A stretch of DNA of 15,603 bases from Candidatus Nomurabacteria bacterium RIFOXYD2_FULL_35_12 (GCA_001786365.1 MFWK01000023.1:1-15603); one strand, 5' to 3'; numbered from the stretch's first letter, positions 1 to 7,040 are shown. Translations and numbers: made by a program. Notes: generated by a model not told the origin, from the sequence alone.

Positions 1-31
1 TGATATATTTCTTGACAGCTAAGTGATTACA

Positions 32-60
32 AGGTCTAGGAAAGGATTAGACCTATTTTT
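32..60 (+). terminator. Hairpin plus T-run, likely intrinsic terminator reading rightward
   Basis: A perfect 7-bp stem (aggtcta at 32-38, tagacct at 48-54) with a 9-nt loop is followed on the plus strand by ATTTTT. The T-run is on the plus-strand side, so it best fits the end of a plus-strand gene lying left of the window. It sits just past the stop codon of the leftward cupredoxin gene and could also stop that transcript, but on the minus strand no U-run follows the stem. Confidence 0.5.
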
Positions 61-69
61 GCTTTGATT

Positions 70-471
70 TTAATTAAAATTGATTAGAAAATTATACATT
101 CCCATGCCACAAATTCCTTCTAGTTTTTCACCTACTTTTTTAGTGCCTATATCAATTTCAGTTTCTCCAGTTTGGGGCAAGATTTTTTGAAAATCAATAG
201 AACGAATTACAAGTGATACAGAACAGTCATATGAACCACTTGTGGCTACGATAAGTTTTGTCGGTATGCCGGCTTTTGCAGAAGTAACTCGTGGAGAGTA
301 TCCACCTTTTGCATTTATGGTGATATATTGAATGCCATTTTTTATTTCAATGTTTTGATTTTCTTGCACTTCATTTATATTAGTATTTTTTTTAAAATTA
401 TCACCAAAAAAAATAATACCAATACCTATGACGAGTCCGAGAGTGATAATGATTGATACGGTTTTATTCAT
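70..471 (-). CDS. Membrane-anchored cupredoxin-like domain protein
   Basis: This 133-residue protein has an N-terminal hydrophobic anchor (residues about 5-22), a polar linker and a compact beta-rich domain (about 48-133). Features typical of the Cupredoxin_1/EfeO-type cupredoxin fold are GGYSP near residues 56-60, a Cys at 83 and CGMGMY at 121-126. Cys83, Cys121 and the Met residues are the probable copper ligands. The domain should face the outside of the membrane and hold or pass on copper. It is the last gene of the leftward run, 8 bp after the HMA-DsbD_2 membrane protein, a partner whose likely job is moving metal across the membrane. No Shine-Dalgarno sequence precedes the ATG, only an A/T-rich leader. 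The family call is from motif and fold pattern; copper as the ligand is inference. Confidence 0.75.
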   Translation of the reverse strand: MNKTVSIIITLGLVIGIGIIFFGDNFKKNTNINEVQENQNIEIKNGIQYITINAKGGYSPRVTSAKAGIPTKLIVATSGSYDCSVSLVIRSIDFQKILPQTGETEIDIGTKKVGEKLEGICGMGMYNFLINFN

Positions 472-479
472 AAATGAAT

Positions 480-1502
480 TTATATATTAAATAATGGATT
501 AATAATTCCTAGTCCGGCAAGTCCGGCGAGGAGAGCAAACATTCCAAGTCCGATTACGACTACTCCAGCTGATTTGAAAAATAGGGGAGCATGTTTTGAT
601 TGAGCAAAAGAGGCTGAACCAAAAGAAAGTAGGGCGAGCATTGGCAGAGTTCCGAGAGCAAAAGAAAGCATTATAAGGAGTCCAGATATAAATGATCCAC
701 TCGAGAGCGCTGTTATCTGCATTGATTGAGTAAAACCGCAGGGTAGAAAAAAAGTCGCAAAACCGATAATGAGTGGGGTAAGAGTTTTGTGTTCAATTTT
801 TCTAAAGACGGAATTTATTTTTTGGAAAATTCCGGAGTGCAATGTGATCTTATTTTTTGAAAATACTCCGACTAAATTTAAGCCAAGTAGGAGCATGACA
901 GTAGAAGCCAAAAGTCCCAAAATGGCTGTAAGGGTAAAATTTATACCAATACTGTCACCAATTAATCCGAGAATTCCACCTAGTAATGCAAAACTAAACA
1001 GTCTTCCTGCGTGAAAAAGTATAAAAGTTTTAGTATCACTTATATTATCTTGTGATATTTTTGCCGAAAGTGATAAAACTAAACCACCCACTATCGCTAA
1101 ACAACTAGAAACTGAAGCGATAAGTCCAACAATGAATGCTGTCACTGGTGTTGTCTTCCCCCCGATGCCAAGATTAAGAATTCCTGATTTTTGAAGTAGA
1201 AAAAATAAAATAAGAAAAATGAGACCGATAGGTATTGCTTGCCAAATCACATTTTTATTTTCTTTTTCTATTATTTTTTTCTCAACCGAAAGAATATAGC
1301 CGTTTTGTTTTATTTTTTCTGTGAGTATTCGCGCTAATTCTTCCGGACTTTTTTCGCTATCTATTTCTATTAGTACGGTTTCTTTTTTAAGATTAACTTG
1401 AACATTTTTTACCGCGTCCTCTTCTTTTAGAATATCTTCAATCAGAATTTTACAAGCTGCGCAATGAGTGCCGGTGACATGAAATGTGTATGTTTTTAGC
1501 AT
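480..1502 (-). CDS. HMA domain fused to DsbD_2/TauE-like membrane protein
   Basis: This 340-residue protein begins with a heavy-metal-associated domain (about 1-72) whose metal loop is GTHCAAC, with Cys14 and Cys17. A single membrane span (about 88-104) leads to a six-helix module of the DsbD_2/sulfite-exporter-TauE-like type. Two intramembrane cysteines stand out: Cys134 in a VSSCLA context and Cys255 in FFLPCGFTQS. The cysteine-plus-proline pattern is typical of this superfamily, which includes the DsbD core and CcoS/CcoH-associated copper proteins. A cytosolic HMA domain feeding a membrane core, followed directly by a cupredoxin, suggests Cu(I) hand-over across the membrane; electron transfer in the manner of DsbD is the alternative. 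It lies 12 bp after the yibE/F gene. No Shine-Dalgarno sequence is visible. Confidence 0.8.
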   Translation of the reverse strand: MLKTYTFHVTGTHCAACKILIEDILKEEDAVKNVQVNLKKETVLIEIDSEKSPEELARILTEKIKQNGYILSVEKKIIEKENKNVIWQAIPIGLIFLILFFLLQKSGILNLGIGGKTTPVTAFIVGLIASVSSCLAIVGGLVLSLSAKISQDNISDTKTFILFHAGRLFSFALLGGILGLIGDSIGINFTLTAILGLLASTVMLLLGLNLVGVFSKNKITLHSGIFQKINSVFRKIEHKTLTPLIIGFATFFLPCGFTQSMQITALSSGSFISGLLIMLSFALGTLPMLALLSFGSASFAQSKHAPLFFKSAGVVVIGLGMFALLAGLAGLGIINPLFNI

Positions 1503-1514
1503 TGAACATACAAT

Positions 1515-2375
1515 TTACCACGAAAAATTATTCTTTACAACTTCCGTTGGATGGTCCCTAGTTGCAATCATCGTTGCAATCACTGTTGTGAGGGGAACAG
1601 CAAGCAAAAGTCCGGAAGATGATATTAAGGTTCTGGCGATTTCCTCGGCAACCATCTCTAAGCTGATTAAATAATCTAAAGGCGTATTTTGAATAGTAAG
1701 AAGGAGGATGAGAGGAAAGGATGAGCCGGTATAAGCCAGAACCAGCGTATTGACTACGGCGGAAATGTGGTCCTTTCCAACGCGCATTGCCTCTCTAAAC
1801 AGTTTTAATCCATGCAGATTCGGATTGGTCTTAGCAAGGCTGAAGACAATGGACGATTGAATGGCCGCCACATCATCCAACACCCCCACGGCGGCAATGA
1901 TTATGCCGGCAATTAAAAGACCTATGAAATTTATTGCATTGCTTGATGCCATATTCAAATAAAATGTTTCTTCCGCAAAGTTGGTGAATTCCAGAGTATT
2001 AACAAAATAGTTGGAAATAATGCCTACAAAAAATAAAGAAATGACTATGCCGGAAAAGGTTGCAATCGATTTTTTATTTAGTCCGTAAGATAAGTAAAGC
2101 GTAGGGATTAAAATCAAGGAAGCGCCAATAATACCAATGCCGATAGGCGAAGAGCCCTTTAGTATTTGTGGCACCATAAATACAAAAATAACTGCAAATG
2201 TGGAGAGTAGGCCGATTAGAGAATAAAATCCTTTCCAGCCACTGGTCAGAATAACTAAAATTATAAAGAAAAGAGACAATAGAATTAATTCCTTGGTTCT
2301 TGATATATTAACTATTCCCCAGTCGCTGTCCCCAAACAGTGATTCTCGAAGAAATATTTTGTCGCCTTTCTTCAC
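1515..2375 (-). CDS. YibE/F-family membrane protein, C-terminal part (frame-shifted from its N-terminal part)
   Basis: The 286-residue frame carries the membrane core of the YibE/F family: about seven or eight hydrophobic segments from residue 28 on, and the conserved stretches GVLDDVAAIQSS (164-175) and KDHISAVVNTLVLAYTG (201-217). YibE/F proteins are multispan proteins of unsettled transport function. The nominal start is a GTG at 2375 with no ribosome-binding sequence, and the frame is open upstream of it, reading EIKIFNDYKPVKKGDKIFL. In full-length relatives this stretch joins an N-terminal soluble part that ends in a GD-V/I-V motif. That missing part is present just upstream in another frame (2399-2665). 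I therefore do not think GTG 2375 is the true start; the protein is probably made only by frameshifting, or the gene is broken. A joined product would be about 383 residues, the usual family size. Confidence 0.75.
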   Translation of the reverse strand: MKKGDKIFLRESLFGDSDWGIVNISRTKELILLSLFFIILVILTSGWKGFYSLIGLLSTFAVIFVFMVPQILKGSSPIGIGIIGASLILIPTLYLSYGLNKKSIATFSGIVISLFFVGIISNYFVNTLEFTNFAEETFYLNMASSNAINFIGLLIAGIIIAAVGVLDDVAAIQSSIVFSLAKTNPNLHGLKLFREAMRVGKDHISAVVNTLVLAYTGSSFPLILLLTIQNTPLDYLISLEMVAEEIARTLISSSGLLLAVPLTTVIATMIATRDHPTEVVKNNFSW

Positions 2376-2398
2376 CGGTTTATAATCGTTAAAAATTT

Positions 2399-2665
2399 TT
2401 ATTTCTTTTTTTCGGATTTTATAGTAATTTCTACCAGGAGATCTTGCTCTTTGACAATCTTATTCATATTGCCGATATCTAAAATCGCGTCTTTTTCCGA
2501 AAGTATCTCCAAAACTTTTCCGCTTATCACATCTTTTCCGGCAGGTTTTTGGAAAAAGGAATAAATTATTCCCGCAAGTGATATTATTAAAATAATAACA
2601 ACTATCCACTTATTTGGTTTGTCCCCAGAGTGATCATGATAATTATTGTCTGCTAATGTATCCAT
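2399..2665 (-). CDS. YibE/F-family protein, N-terminal part (stops one codon after a slippery heptamer)
   Basis: This 88-residue frame has a short His-containing N-terminus, a membrane span (about 19-39) and a soluble stretch GKVLEILSE...LLVEITIKSE, which is what precedes the membrane core in full-length YibE/F proteins (a V-L-E-V-L strand, then a V-x-V-x-I strand). It ends in SEKKK-stop immediately before the rest of the family sequence resumes in the -1 frame. The ATG at 2665 follows an A-rich leader and starts 10 bp after the preceding gene ends. Seen alone it would be called a small hypothetical membrane protein; its match in order and content to the missing half of the downstream protein makes the split-gene reading stronger. 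Confidence 0.7.
   Translation of the reverse strand: MDTLADNNYHDHSGDKPNKWIVVIILIISLAGIIYSFFQKPAGKDVISGKVLEILSEKDAILDIGNMNKIVKEQDLLVEITIKSEKKK
2405..2411 (-). other. A_AAA_AAG slippery heptamer at the yibE/F frame break
   Basis: On the coding strand the zero frame reads GAA AAA AAG AAA TAA. The heptamer A_AAA_AAG is in the correct phase for tandem -1 slippage, as in Escherichia coli dnaX. A -1 slip here gives SEKKEIKIFNDYKP..., joining the two halves without loss. The zero-frame stop follows after one further codon. I see no strong downstream stem-loop and no clear upstream Shine-Dalgarno-like stimulator; only the weak palindrome taaaaattttta follows. The A7 run (2406-2412) is equally a mutation or sequencing-error hotspot. 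Confidence 0.5.
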
Positions 2666-2675
2666 ATTTTTTTAT

Positions 2676-3134
2676 TTAAAGTTGCCAAACAAAACTTCTG
2701 ACAACATCTCCAATATTAGAAATTTTTAATTCCACGGATTTCGGATTTGGTGTTATCTGATTAAATATTAACATGCCCTCTCTGTGGTGTCCTCCAACTG
2801 GTCCTTCCCAACTAATTGGTTTATACTCTTTGCCTTGATCTTCAACAAGAATAGCAATCTTTGTCATATCTTGATCCAATTCAACCGAATGAGTGTTCAT
2901 GCCGACATCAAATATCCATTCTTTAGAATTTAGTGATAGATCTATGGGGGTAACGACCACTGTCACATCAGCTTGCTCTTCAGTCTTCGTTTCCCAAGTT
3001 TGTTTAGTGATTGTTTGCTGATTTACTTGATTAGCAACAGGAGCTACTTGTTTTATAGGACCACCACGATAAAAAAATAGAAATCCCCCGAGAAAAGCAA
3101 GAGCTAGAGTTAATACTGTTATTGTTTTATTCAT
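2676..3134 (-). CDS. Membrane-anchored extracytoplasmic protein of unknown function
   Basis: This 152-residue protein has an N-terminal hydrophobic anchor or uncleaved signal (residues about 4-22), a Gln/Thr-rich linker (about 28-55) and a compact C-terminal domain with alternating strand pattern that looks like a beta-sandwich (about 56-152). Possible metal-binding positions are His82 in GMNTHSVEL and the adjacent His116-His117 in GPVGGHHREGM, with Met121 close by. I do not recognise a named family. Its ATG overlaps the TGA stop of the upstream CCAH membrane protein (ATGA), implying translational coupling and a joint role, and it sits among other presumed copper-envelope proteins. A periplasmic metal-binding or accessory role is inference. 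Confidence 0.6.
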   Translation of the reverse strand: MNKTITVLTLALAFLGGFLFFYRGGPIKQVAPVANQVNQQTITKQTWETKTEEQADVTVVVTPIDLSLNSKEWIFDVGMNTHSVELDQDMTKIAILVEDQGKEYKPISWEGPVGGHHREGMLIFNQITPNPKSVELKISNIGDVVRSFVWQL

Positions 3135-3568
3135 AGATGTTTTTTAAATTTATAAATTTTAGTTGTCATATATGCAATACCAAGAATATTAAAAAATATT
3201 CCCACCCAAAATAACTTTACTTGATATTGTGCGGCAAATGTTGCAAGTCCCGTCACCCCGAGAATAGGTATTAAATTTACTAAATAGTGAGCGCAACAAG
3301 AAATCATGGCTACGGTAGAAGTAGTCCCAGATACTCCAACTACTTTTCCCATACCTTGTCCACTATGCACCAAACTTTTAATGTATTGATACAAAGCGAT
3401 CTGAACTCCGAAACCTACAGCCAAACTAACAACAAAATACCAATAATCTACGAACTGCTTTTGAGTAAAACTCCAACCAGAAACCAGAGTAAGCACTGTA
3501 AAATAAACTCCGAGCAGAATTGAGCTTGCTAGTGTTCCGTATAAAATTGATTTTGTTTTGTTGTTCAT
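3131..3568 (-). CDS. Four-span membrane protein with a CCAH motif
   Basis: This 145-residue protein has four hydrophobic segments (about 8-30, 43-62, 80-100 and 105-134). At the start of the third lies Ile-Ser-Cys91-Cys92-Ala-His94-Tyr, a cluster of soft-metal ligands inside or at the edge of the membrane. The third helix continues with the glycine/proline pattern NLIPILGVTGLATF. The layout (few helices, vicinal Cys pair in a helix) recalls small metal-transport proteins such as MerT, but I see no sequence match strong enough to call that family. It begins 2 bp after the YHS-domain gene and ends in ATGA, overlapping the next gene. Probable metal-handling membrane protein; substrate unknown. 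Confidence 0.65.
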   Translation of the reverse strand: MNNKTKSILYGTLASSILLGVYFTVLTLVSGWSFTQKQFVDYWYFVVSLAVGFGVQIALYQYIKSLVHSGQGMGKVVGVSGTTSTVAMISCCAHYLVNLIPILGVTGLATFAAQYQVKLFWVGIFFNILGIAYMTTKIYKFKKHL

Positions 3569-3570
3569 AA

Positions 3571-3783
3571 CTATTTTAAGATATAAGTTTCGGTATCTTT
3601 CTCAAACTGTTGTTTACAATGATCTGAACAGAAAAAATAATTTTCACCTTGATAGTCAGCCTTTAACAAATCACTTGATACTTTCATACCACACACAGGA
3701 TCTACGTGGTCACTATTTTTTGGTTTAACACTAAACCCGAGCCTGCTTAATTTTTTAATTAATGATTTAATTCTGTTTTCCAT
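3571..3783 (-). CDS. YHS-domain metal-binding protein
   Basis: This 70-residue protein is mostly a YHS domain (about residues 25-68). It carries the signature HVDPVCGMKV with Cys31, and the paired Cys52 and Cys56 in FFCSDHCKQQF. YHS domains are found at the ends of copper and other heavy-metal ATPases and as free small proteins, where these cysteines are thought to bind the metal. The first 24 residues form a short basic amphipathic stretch. There is no membrane span, so this is a likely cytosolic chaperone or sink. It is packed against the CCAH membrane protein (2-bp gap), which it may serve. Family assignment is firm; the copper link is from context. Confidence 0.88.
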   Translation of the reverse strand: MENRIKSLIKKLSRLGFSVKPKNSDHVDPVCGMKVSSDLLKADYQGENYFFCSDHCKQQFEKDTETYILK

Positions 3784-3802
3784 ATAATTTAAGAATTAGC
3801 TG

Positions 3803-4429
3803 TTAATTTTTTTGTCTGGGAATGAAAGCCGGGATTTTTTCTGCATACTCATTCCACAATTCTCCAAATTCTTTTTGAGAATCCTTCTCTTCACTTTTAG
3901 CAAGTCGCGTATACATCCACACAAGAATCGGGAACATAATAAGCGTTAGAATTGTTGGCCATTGTAAGAAGAAACCGAACATAATGATTACAAAGCCAAC
4001 ATATTGCGGATGACGAATACGAGCATAAGGACCAGTAGTAGCCAGAGTATGTTCACTTTGAGCCTTATAAAGCACTTTCCATGCCTTAGAGAGAAGCGTG
4101 AAGCCATAAATGATCAAGATATAACTCGCAATATGGAATGGTCCAAAGTGCGGATCACCGCCCCAACCAAAAAAATCCTCAAATAGATGTCCCGAGTTAT
4201 GTGCGAAGAAATCAATGCCAGGGAATTTTGTAGAGAGCCAGCCAGAAAAAAAATATATCGTAAGCGGAAAACCATACATCTCCGTAAACAGAGCAATAAT
4301 AAACGCTGAGAATCCACCAAATGATCGCCAATCCCTAGAAGTCTTTGGTTTAGTAAAACTAAACGCAAAGATAATGAAAACTAGTGAATTTATAATGACA
4401 AGTGACCAAAGACCGTAAGAGTTTTCCAT
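3803..4429 (-). CDS. Isoprenylcysteine carboxyl methyltransferase-like integral membrane protein
   Basis: This 208-residue protein has about five hydrophobic segments and the C-terminal signature of the ICMT/PEMT membrane methyltransferase superfamily: TTGPYARIRHPQYVGF (about 131-146, key residues Arg139-His140-Pro141), then a hydrophobic pair and the acidic residues Glu180-Glu181 followed by FGELWNEYAEKIPAFIP. In characterised relatives the RHP and EE motifs bind S-adenosylmethionine. An unusual middle segment between about residues 64 and 96 is rich in His, Phe, Asp and Gly (His77, His81, His94, His99) and could touch metal. The bacterial substrate is unknown and could be a lipid or a small thiol. 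It sits inside a copper-envelope gene run. No Shine-Dalgarno sequence precedes the ATG. Confidence 0.75.
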   Translation of the reverse strand: MENSYGLWSLVIINSLVFIIFAFSFTKPKTSRDWRSFGGFSAFIIALFTEMYGFPLTIYFFSGWLSTKFPGIDFFAHNSGHLFEDFFGWGGDPHFGPFHIASYILIIYGFTLLSKAWKVLYKAQSEHTLATTGPYARIRHPQYVGFVIIMFGFFLQWPTILTLIMFPILVWMYTRLAKSEEKDSQKEFGELWNEYAEKIPAFIPRQKN

Positions 4430-4438
4430 AATAATTTT

Positions 4439-4726
4439 TTAATGACAACACCCATGACCCGAATGAGTTTTATCATTTTTGTTTTTATCTTCTTCTCCAG
4501 TAATCTCTTTTTTTTCATCTGAACCTCCATCATGTTTATGTGATTTACCCATCATAAAGAAATGGGCTATAACCATTACTACTACTCCGCCAAATATGAC
4601 CCATGATGAAGCACCTAGAGCTCTTCCGCCTGTTCCAATAAAAAGGAGTAGTAGAAGTGGCACAGCACAGCAAATTACCATCATCCACATCATGCTATTA
4701 TTACCTTTTCTGTCGTGATCGTGCAT
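4439..4726 (-). CDS. Small two-span membrane protein with His/Cys-rich tail (DUF2933-like)
   Basis: This 95-residue protein starts MHDHDRK, has two hydrophobic segments (about 12-28 and 40-59) and a long charged tail ending HSGHGCCH (88-95). A His-Phe-Met-Met then HKHDGG pattern follows the second span. The arrangement resembles the small DUF2933-type proteins often found near copper and multidrug metal genes, but I call this only a likeness. The His-His and Cys-Cys ends look made for soft metal binding on one face of the membrane. It is separated by 9-14 bp from its neighbours, with no Shine-Dalgarno sequence. Confidence 0.6.
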   Translation of the reverse strand: MHDHDRKGNNSMMWMMVICCAVPLLLLLFIGTGGRALGASSWVIFGGVVVMVIAHFFMMGKSHKHDGGSDEKKEITGEEDKNKNDKTHSGHGCCH

Positions 4727-4740
4727 AAATATTATAATAA

Positions 4741-5004
4741 TTATTTACTGATAAGACTCGAATTATGCATCCATACGAAATAGGAAGCAAAAATCCAAGC
4801 AAAGACAAACATATAAACCGCACCTAATACAAAGCTACCAAAACTAATCCAGGTAAAACCAGGCAACGTTTCAAAGAGAGTGTGGTGAAGCTCAAGACCT
4901 GCCGTACTACGAAATGGTAAAAACCCACCCAACACGCAAAGAACATATGCTACTTCAGCTCCTAGGACACATTTCCAACCATATTTTTTTAATGATAATT
5001 GCAT
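4741..5004 (-). CDS. Small two-span membrane protein (DUF5676-like)
   Basis: This 87-residue protein has two hydrophobic segments (about 13-29 and 53-77) joined by a loop containing ELHHTLFETLPGFTW. The loop phrase F-E-T-L-P-G-F-T-W followed by a G-S-rich helix matches my recollection of DUF5676 membrane proteins, which are often encoded beside DUF305 and copper-handling genes; this assignment is moderate. His40 and His41 in the loop are possible ligands. It lies in a run of similarly small membrane genes and begins after an A-rich leader without a Shine-Dalgarno sequence. Function unknown. Confidence 0.55.
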   Translation of the reverse strand: MQLSLKKYGWKCVLGAEVAYVLCVLGGFLPFRSTAGLELHHTLFETLPGFTWISFGSFVLGAVYMFVFAWIFASYFVWMHNSSLISK

Positions 5005-5023
5005 ATATTTTTAAGTTAAGTTG

Positions 5024-5245
5024 TTAAACAATTTCTCCTCGCTTCTCCAACATCATGTGATGAATTGTTGCAATTTGAAGCCAAGTAGCTATTAGAATAA
5101 GAATTGCAGAACAAATCAAAGCATCTATTTTTGTAATTCCAAAAACAAAATTATCTGATCCACCTAGAACGGCACTTATGAATGTAATGACTCCAACTAA
5201 ACCCACAATAACACTGGTAACATGCATCAATTTTGATAGTTTCAT
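5024..5245 (-). CDS. Small two-span membrane protein of unknown function
   Basis: This 73-residue protein has two clear membrane segments (about 8-28 and 40-60) followed by ATIHHMMLEKRG, which places His62-His63-Met64-Met65 at the membrane edge. I do not recognise a family. The HHMM cluster parallels the Met/His clusters in the neighbouring small proteins and supports a shared metal theme, but this is inference. It is packed between the DUF5676-like gene (19 bp) and the DUF305 gene (43 bp). The coding frame is credible from its spacing, hydrophobic pattern and the absence of any competing frame. Confidence 0.55.
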   Translation of the reverse strand: MKLSKLMHVTSVIVGLVGVITFISAVLGGSDNFVFGITKIDALICSAILILIATWLQIATIHHMMLEKRGEIV

Positions 5246-5288
5246 AATAAATTTTTTAAGTAATCTAATAATCTCGATATTCTATAAT

Positions 5289-5624
5289 TTACTTATACCA
5301 ACTTTTATACCAATTTTGCATTTGTTCTATTTCTTTTGACTGAGCGCTAATAATGTTTTCTGCGAGAGTTTTAATTTCTGGTCTTTTTGCTTTTTGTAAA
5401 GCAAGCTTTGCCATATCGATAGCTCCATCGTGATGCGAAATCATCTGCTCAATAAAATGCTCGTCTATGTTATTCATCATCCCAACTGTTCTGTTGGGAT
5501 TTATATTATTCGAATTATTTACTCCTCCCATCATTGATCTGTATTGCCCTGTGGAGCTTAACAACAAAACAATGACTGCTCCGACCAATATTCCTCCGGC
5601 TCCAAACGCAATTTTGTCATTCAT
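5289..5624 (-). CDS. DUF305-family protein, membrane-anchored
   Basis: This 111-residue protein has an N-terminal membrane anchor (about 8-24), a Met/Asn-rich linker and a DUF305 helical domain (about 53-111). The hallmark is DEHFIEQMISHHDGAIDMA, with His56, Met61, His64, His65 and Met71, followed by the second helix ENIISAQSKEIEQMQ. DUF305 domains have a ferritin-like helical fold, and members such as cyanobacterial CopM bind copper outside the cytoplasm. Here the domain is short (one His-Met unit) and tethered. Its place in a copper gene run fits a periplasmic copper-binding role. Confidence 0.85.
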   Translation of the reverse strand: MNDKIAFGAGGILVGAVIVLLLSSTGQYRSMMGGVNNSNNINPNRTVGMMNNIDEHFIEQMISHHDGAIDMAKLALQKAKRPEIKTLAENIISAQSKEIEQMQNWYKSWYK

Positions 5625-5662
5625 GTTTTTTTGATTAATTTATTAATTTTTCTCCTAGTCTT

Positions 5663-6193
5663 CTATATTATCGCGCTTTCAGGAGCTCTATCGTTATTTG
5701 TTTCTATAAATTCTTTGATTTTAGCTTCATCAATCGTCTCAAGCTTAAGAAGATAGCCCCACGAGGTTAACGCGACGGGAACATCTAAATCTTTGCGAGC
5801 TAACATTATTTTCTTACCAGAAGAGCTATTGAATGCCTCCGTAATTTTTTCTATTTCACCTCGATCCAACCCCTCCCTATACCACACAACCGCTGCACCA
5901 TGCTCCATACTGTGAAGCACAAGCTCATCAGGAACAGGCTCGTCTTTAATTCCGGCTCCTGCTACACCTACCCAATGTGGGCCAGAAGTCGGAGGATTTG
6001 TTTTATAGGCAGGATGTGCTTTATCACGAGCGACATGCACTGCACCTTCATCAGTCATTTTTTCTCCCATCATAGTCTTGCTTAGTTTCTCTTGTTTTTT
6101 TGCTCCCTCTTTTGTAGACAATAGTGTGCCACCTACGATAATAACTAATGTCAATAATCCAATTCCTATAAATACTTTATGTTCTGTTTTCAT
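5663..6193 (-). CDS. DUF3105-family protein, membrane-anchored
   Basis: This 176-residue protein has an N-terminal membrane anchor (about 7-26) and a DUF3105 domain (about 48-172). The conserved features are HPAYKTNPPTSGPHW (60-74), the LVLHSMEHGAAVVWY block (91-105) with His94 and His98, and the ALTSWGYLLKL block (141-151). DUF3105 has no settled biochemical function; the invariant His residues and the outside-facing domain suggest metal or redox chemistry. The gene lies between the DUF305 gene and the Cys-rich 268-residue protein, so it belongs to the same envelope operon. Family assignment is strong, function is open. Confidence 0.85.
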   Translation of the reverse strand: MKTEHKVFIGIGLLTLVIIVGGTLLSTKEGAKKQEKLSKTMMGEKMTDEGAVHVARDKAHPAYKTNPPTSGPHWVGVAGAGIKDEPVPDELVLHSMEHGAAVVWYREGLDRGEIEKITEAFNSSSGKKIMLARKDLDVPVALTSWGYLLKLETIDEAKIKEFIETNNDRAPESAII

Positions 6194-6216
6194 AATTATT
6201 TTTTTTAATTAATCTT

Positions 6217-7023
6217 TTAAGCTCCACAGCTTGCTCCACCCTTTTGTTCCTGTGGTTTTATTTGCGATAACACCTTTTGATATCCCGAAGCGCTTGAATA
6301 TTCAACTTCTAGAATTTTCTTTGGATCAACTGTGCTCCAATCAACGCCCTGAGATGTCACAAAAGTTTTAATTACCTGATATTGGTTTGGAAACCAGAGA
6401 GTGTTAACTTGTAGAGCAACTTTGTACATATCTGCTTCACCCACTCCCTGTGAAGCCATTAGTTCCAATAAGCCAAGCATCGCCATACCATGATTGCAAT
6501 CGGGGAAATAAGTTGAATTATCACAGCACGGGCGATAAATATTCTTTGCGACTTTTTCAACGAGAGCTTGTTGTTCCAGCGTTAAAGTTACAAATTTATG
6601 CATACCATAGTGATCCATAGCACTACCTTTTGCCAATGTCCAACCACCAGTTGATGCAAAATTTCCCGCACCGCCATATTTTGGATCCATCATCGGACCA
6701 TTTTCCAAAATTTGGTTTTTATTTGAGAGTCCGAACGCCCACAACATATTGAGCATTATTCCCGAATTTTCAGAATTGATGACGAGATTTTTATTATTAT
6801 CGCCATAGAGCAGTTTTTTGTTCGTTTCTGATAGCCCACCCCTCTGACTATATAGGTTCTCAAATTTTTCTTTATCTATCACTCCAGCTTCCAGCATTCT
6901 TATGCCCATATTTCCCCAATTAATGGTAAATACAGCTTTTTGCGCGGTGGGCGCAAAACCTAGGAGCATAATGATAAAAATAATTACAGAAGAATACAAT
7001 ATTTTTTTTATTTTATTTTCCAT
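6217..7023 (-). CDS. Exported Cys-rich protein of unknown function next to CcdA
   Basis: This 268-residue protein has an N-terminal signal or anchor (about 8-27) and a soluble remainder. Its most distinctive stretch is RPCCDNSTYFPDCNHGMAML (164-183), with Cys166, Cys167, Cys176 and His178, then GLLELMASQGVGEADMYKVA. A CC/C-x-H pattern followed by a short helix and an S-x-G-x-x-E-x-D-M turn faintly recalls the active-site region of CcmH, the cytochrome c maturation thiol oxidoreductase, but I cannot claim homology. His138-Tyr-Gly-Met-His142 and a C-terminal GGASCGA (Cys266) add further ligand or thiol positions. It follows the CcdA gene by 17 bp, suggesting CcdA supplies it with reducing power or that it carries metal or heme. 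Confidence 0.6.
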   Translation of the reverse strand: MENKIKKILYSSVIIFIIMLLGFAPTAQKAVFTINWGNMGIRMLEAGVIDKEKFENLYSQRGGLSETNKKLLYGDNNKNLVINSENSGIMLNMLWAFGLSNKNQILENGPMMDPKYGGAGNFASTGGWTLAKGSAMDHYGMHKFVTLTLEQQALVEKVAKNIYRPCCDNSTYFPDCNHGMAMLGLLELMASQGVGEADMYKVALQVNTLWFPNQYQVIKTFVTSQGVDWSTVDPKKILEVEYSSASGYQKVLSQIKPQEQKGGASCGA

Positions 7024-7040
7024 ATTTTTAATTTATTTTT

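Noticed and set aside
3131..3568. MerT mercury transporter
   Set aside because: The four-span shape and vicinal cysteines are similar, but the Cys pair is in a CCAH context in the third helix, not the first-helix pair of MerT, and no merA, merP or merR is present.
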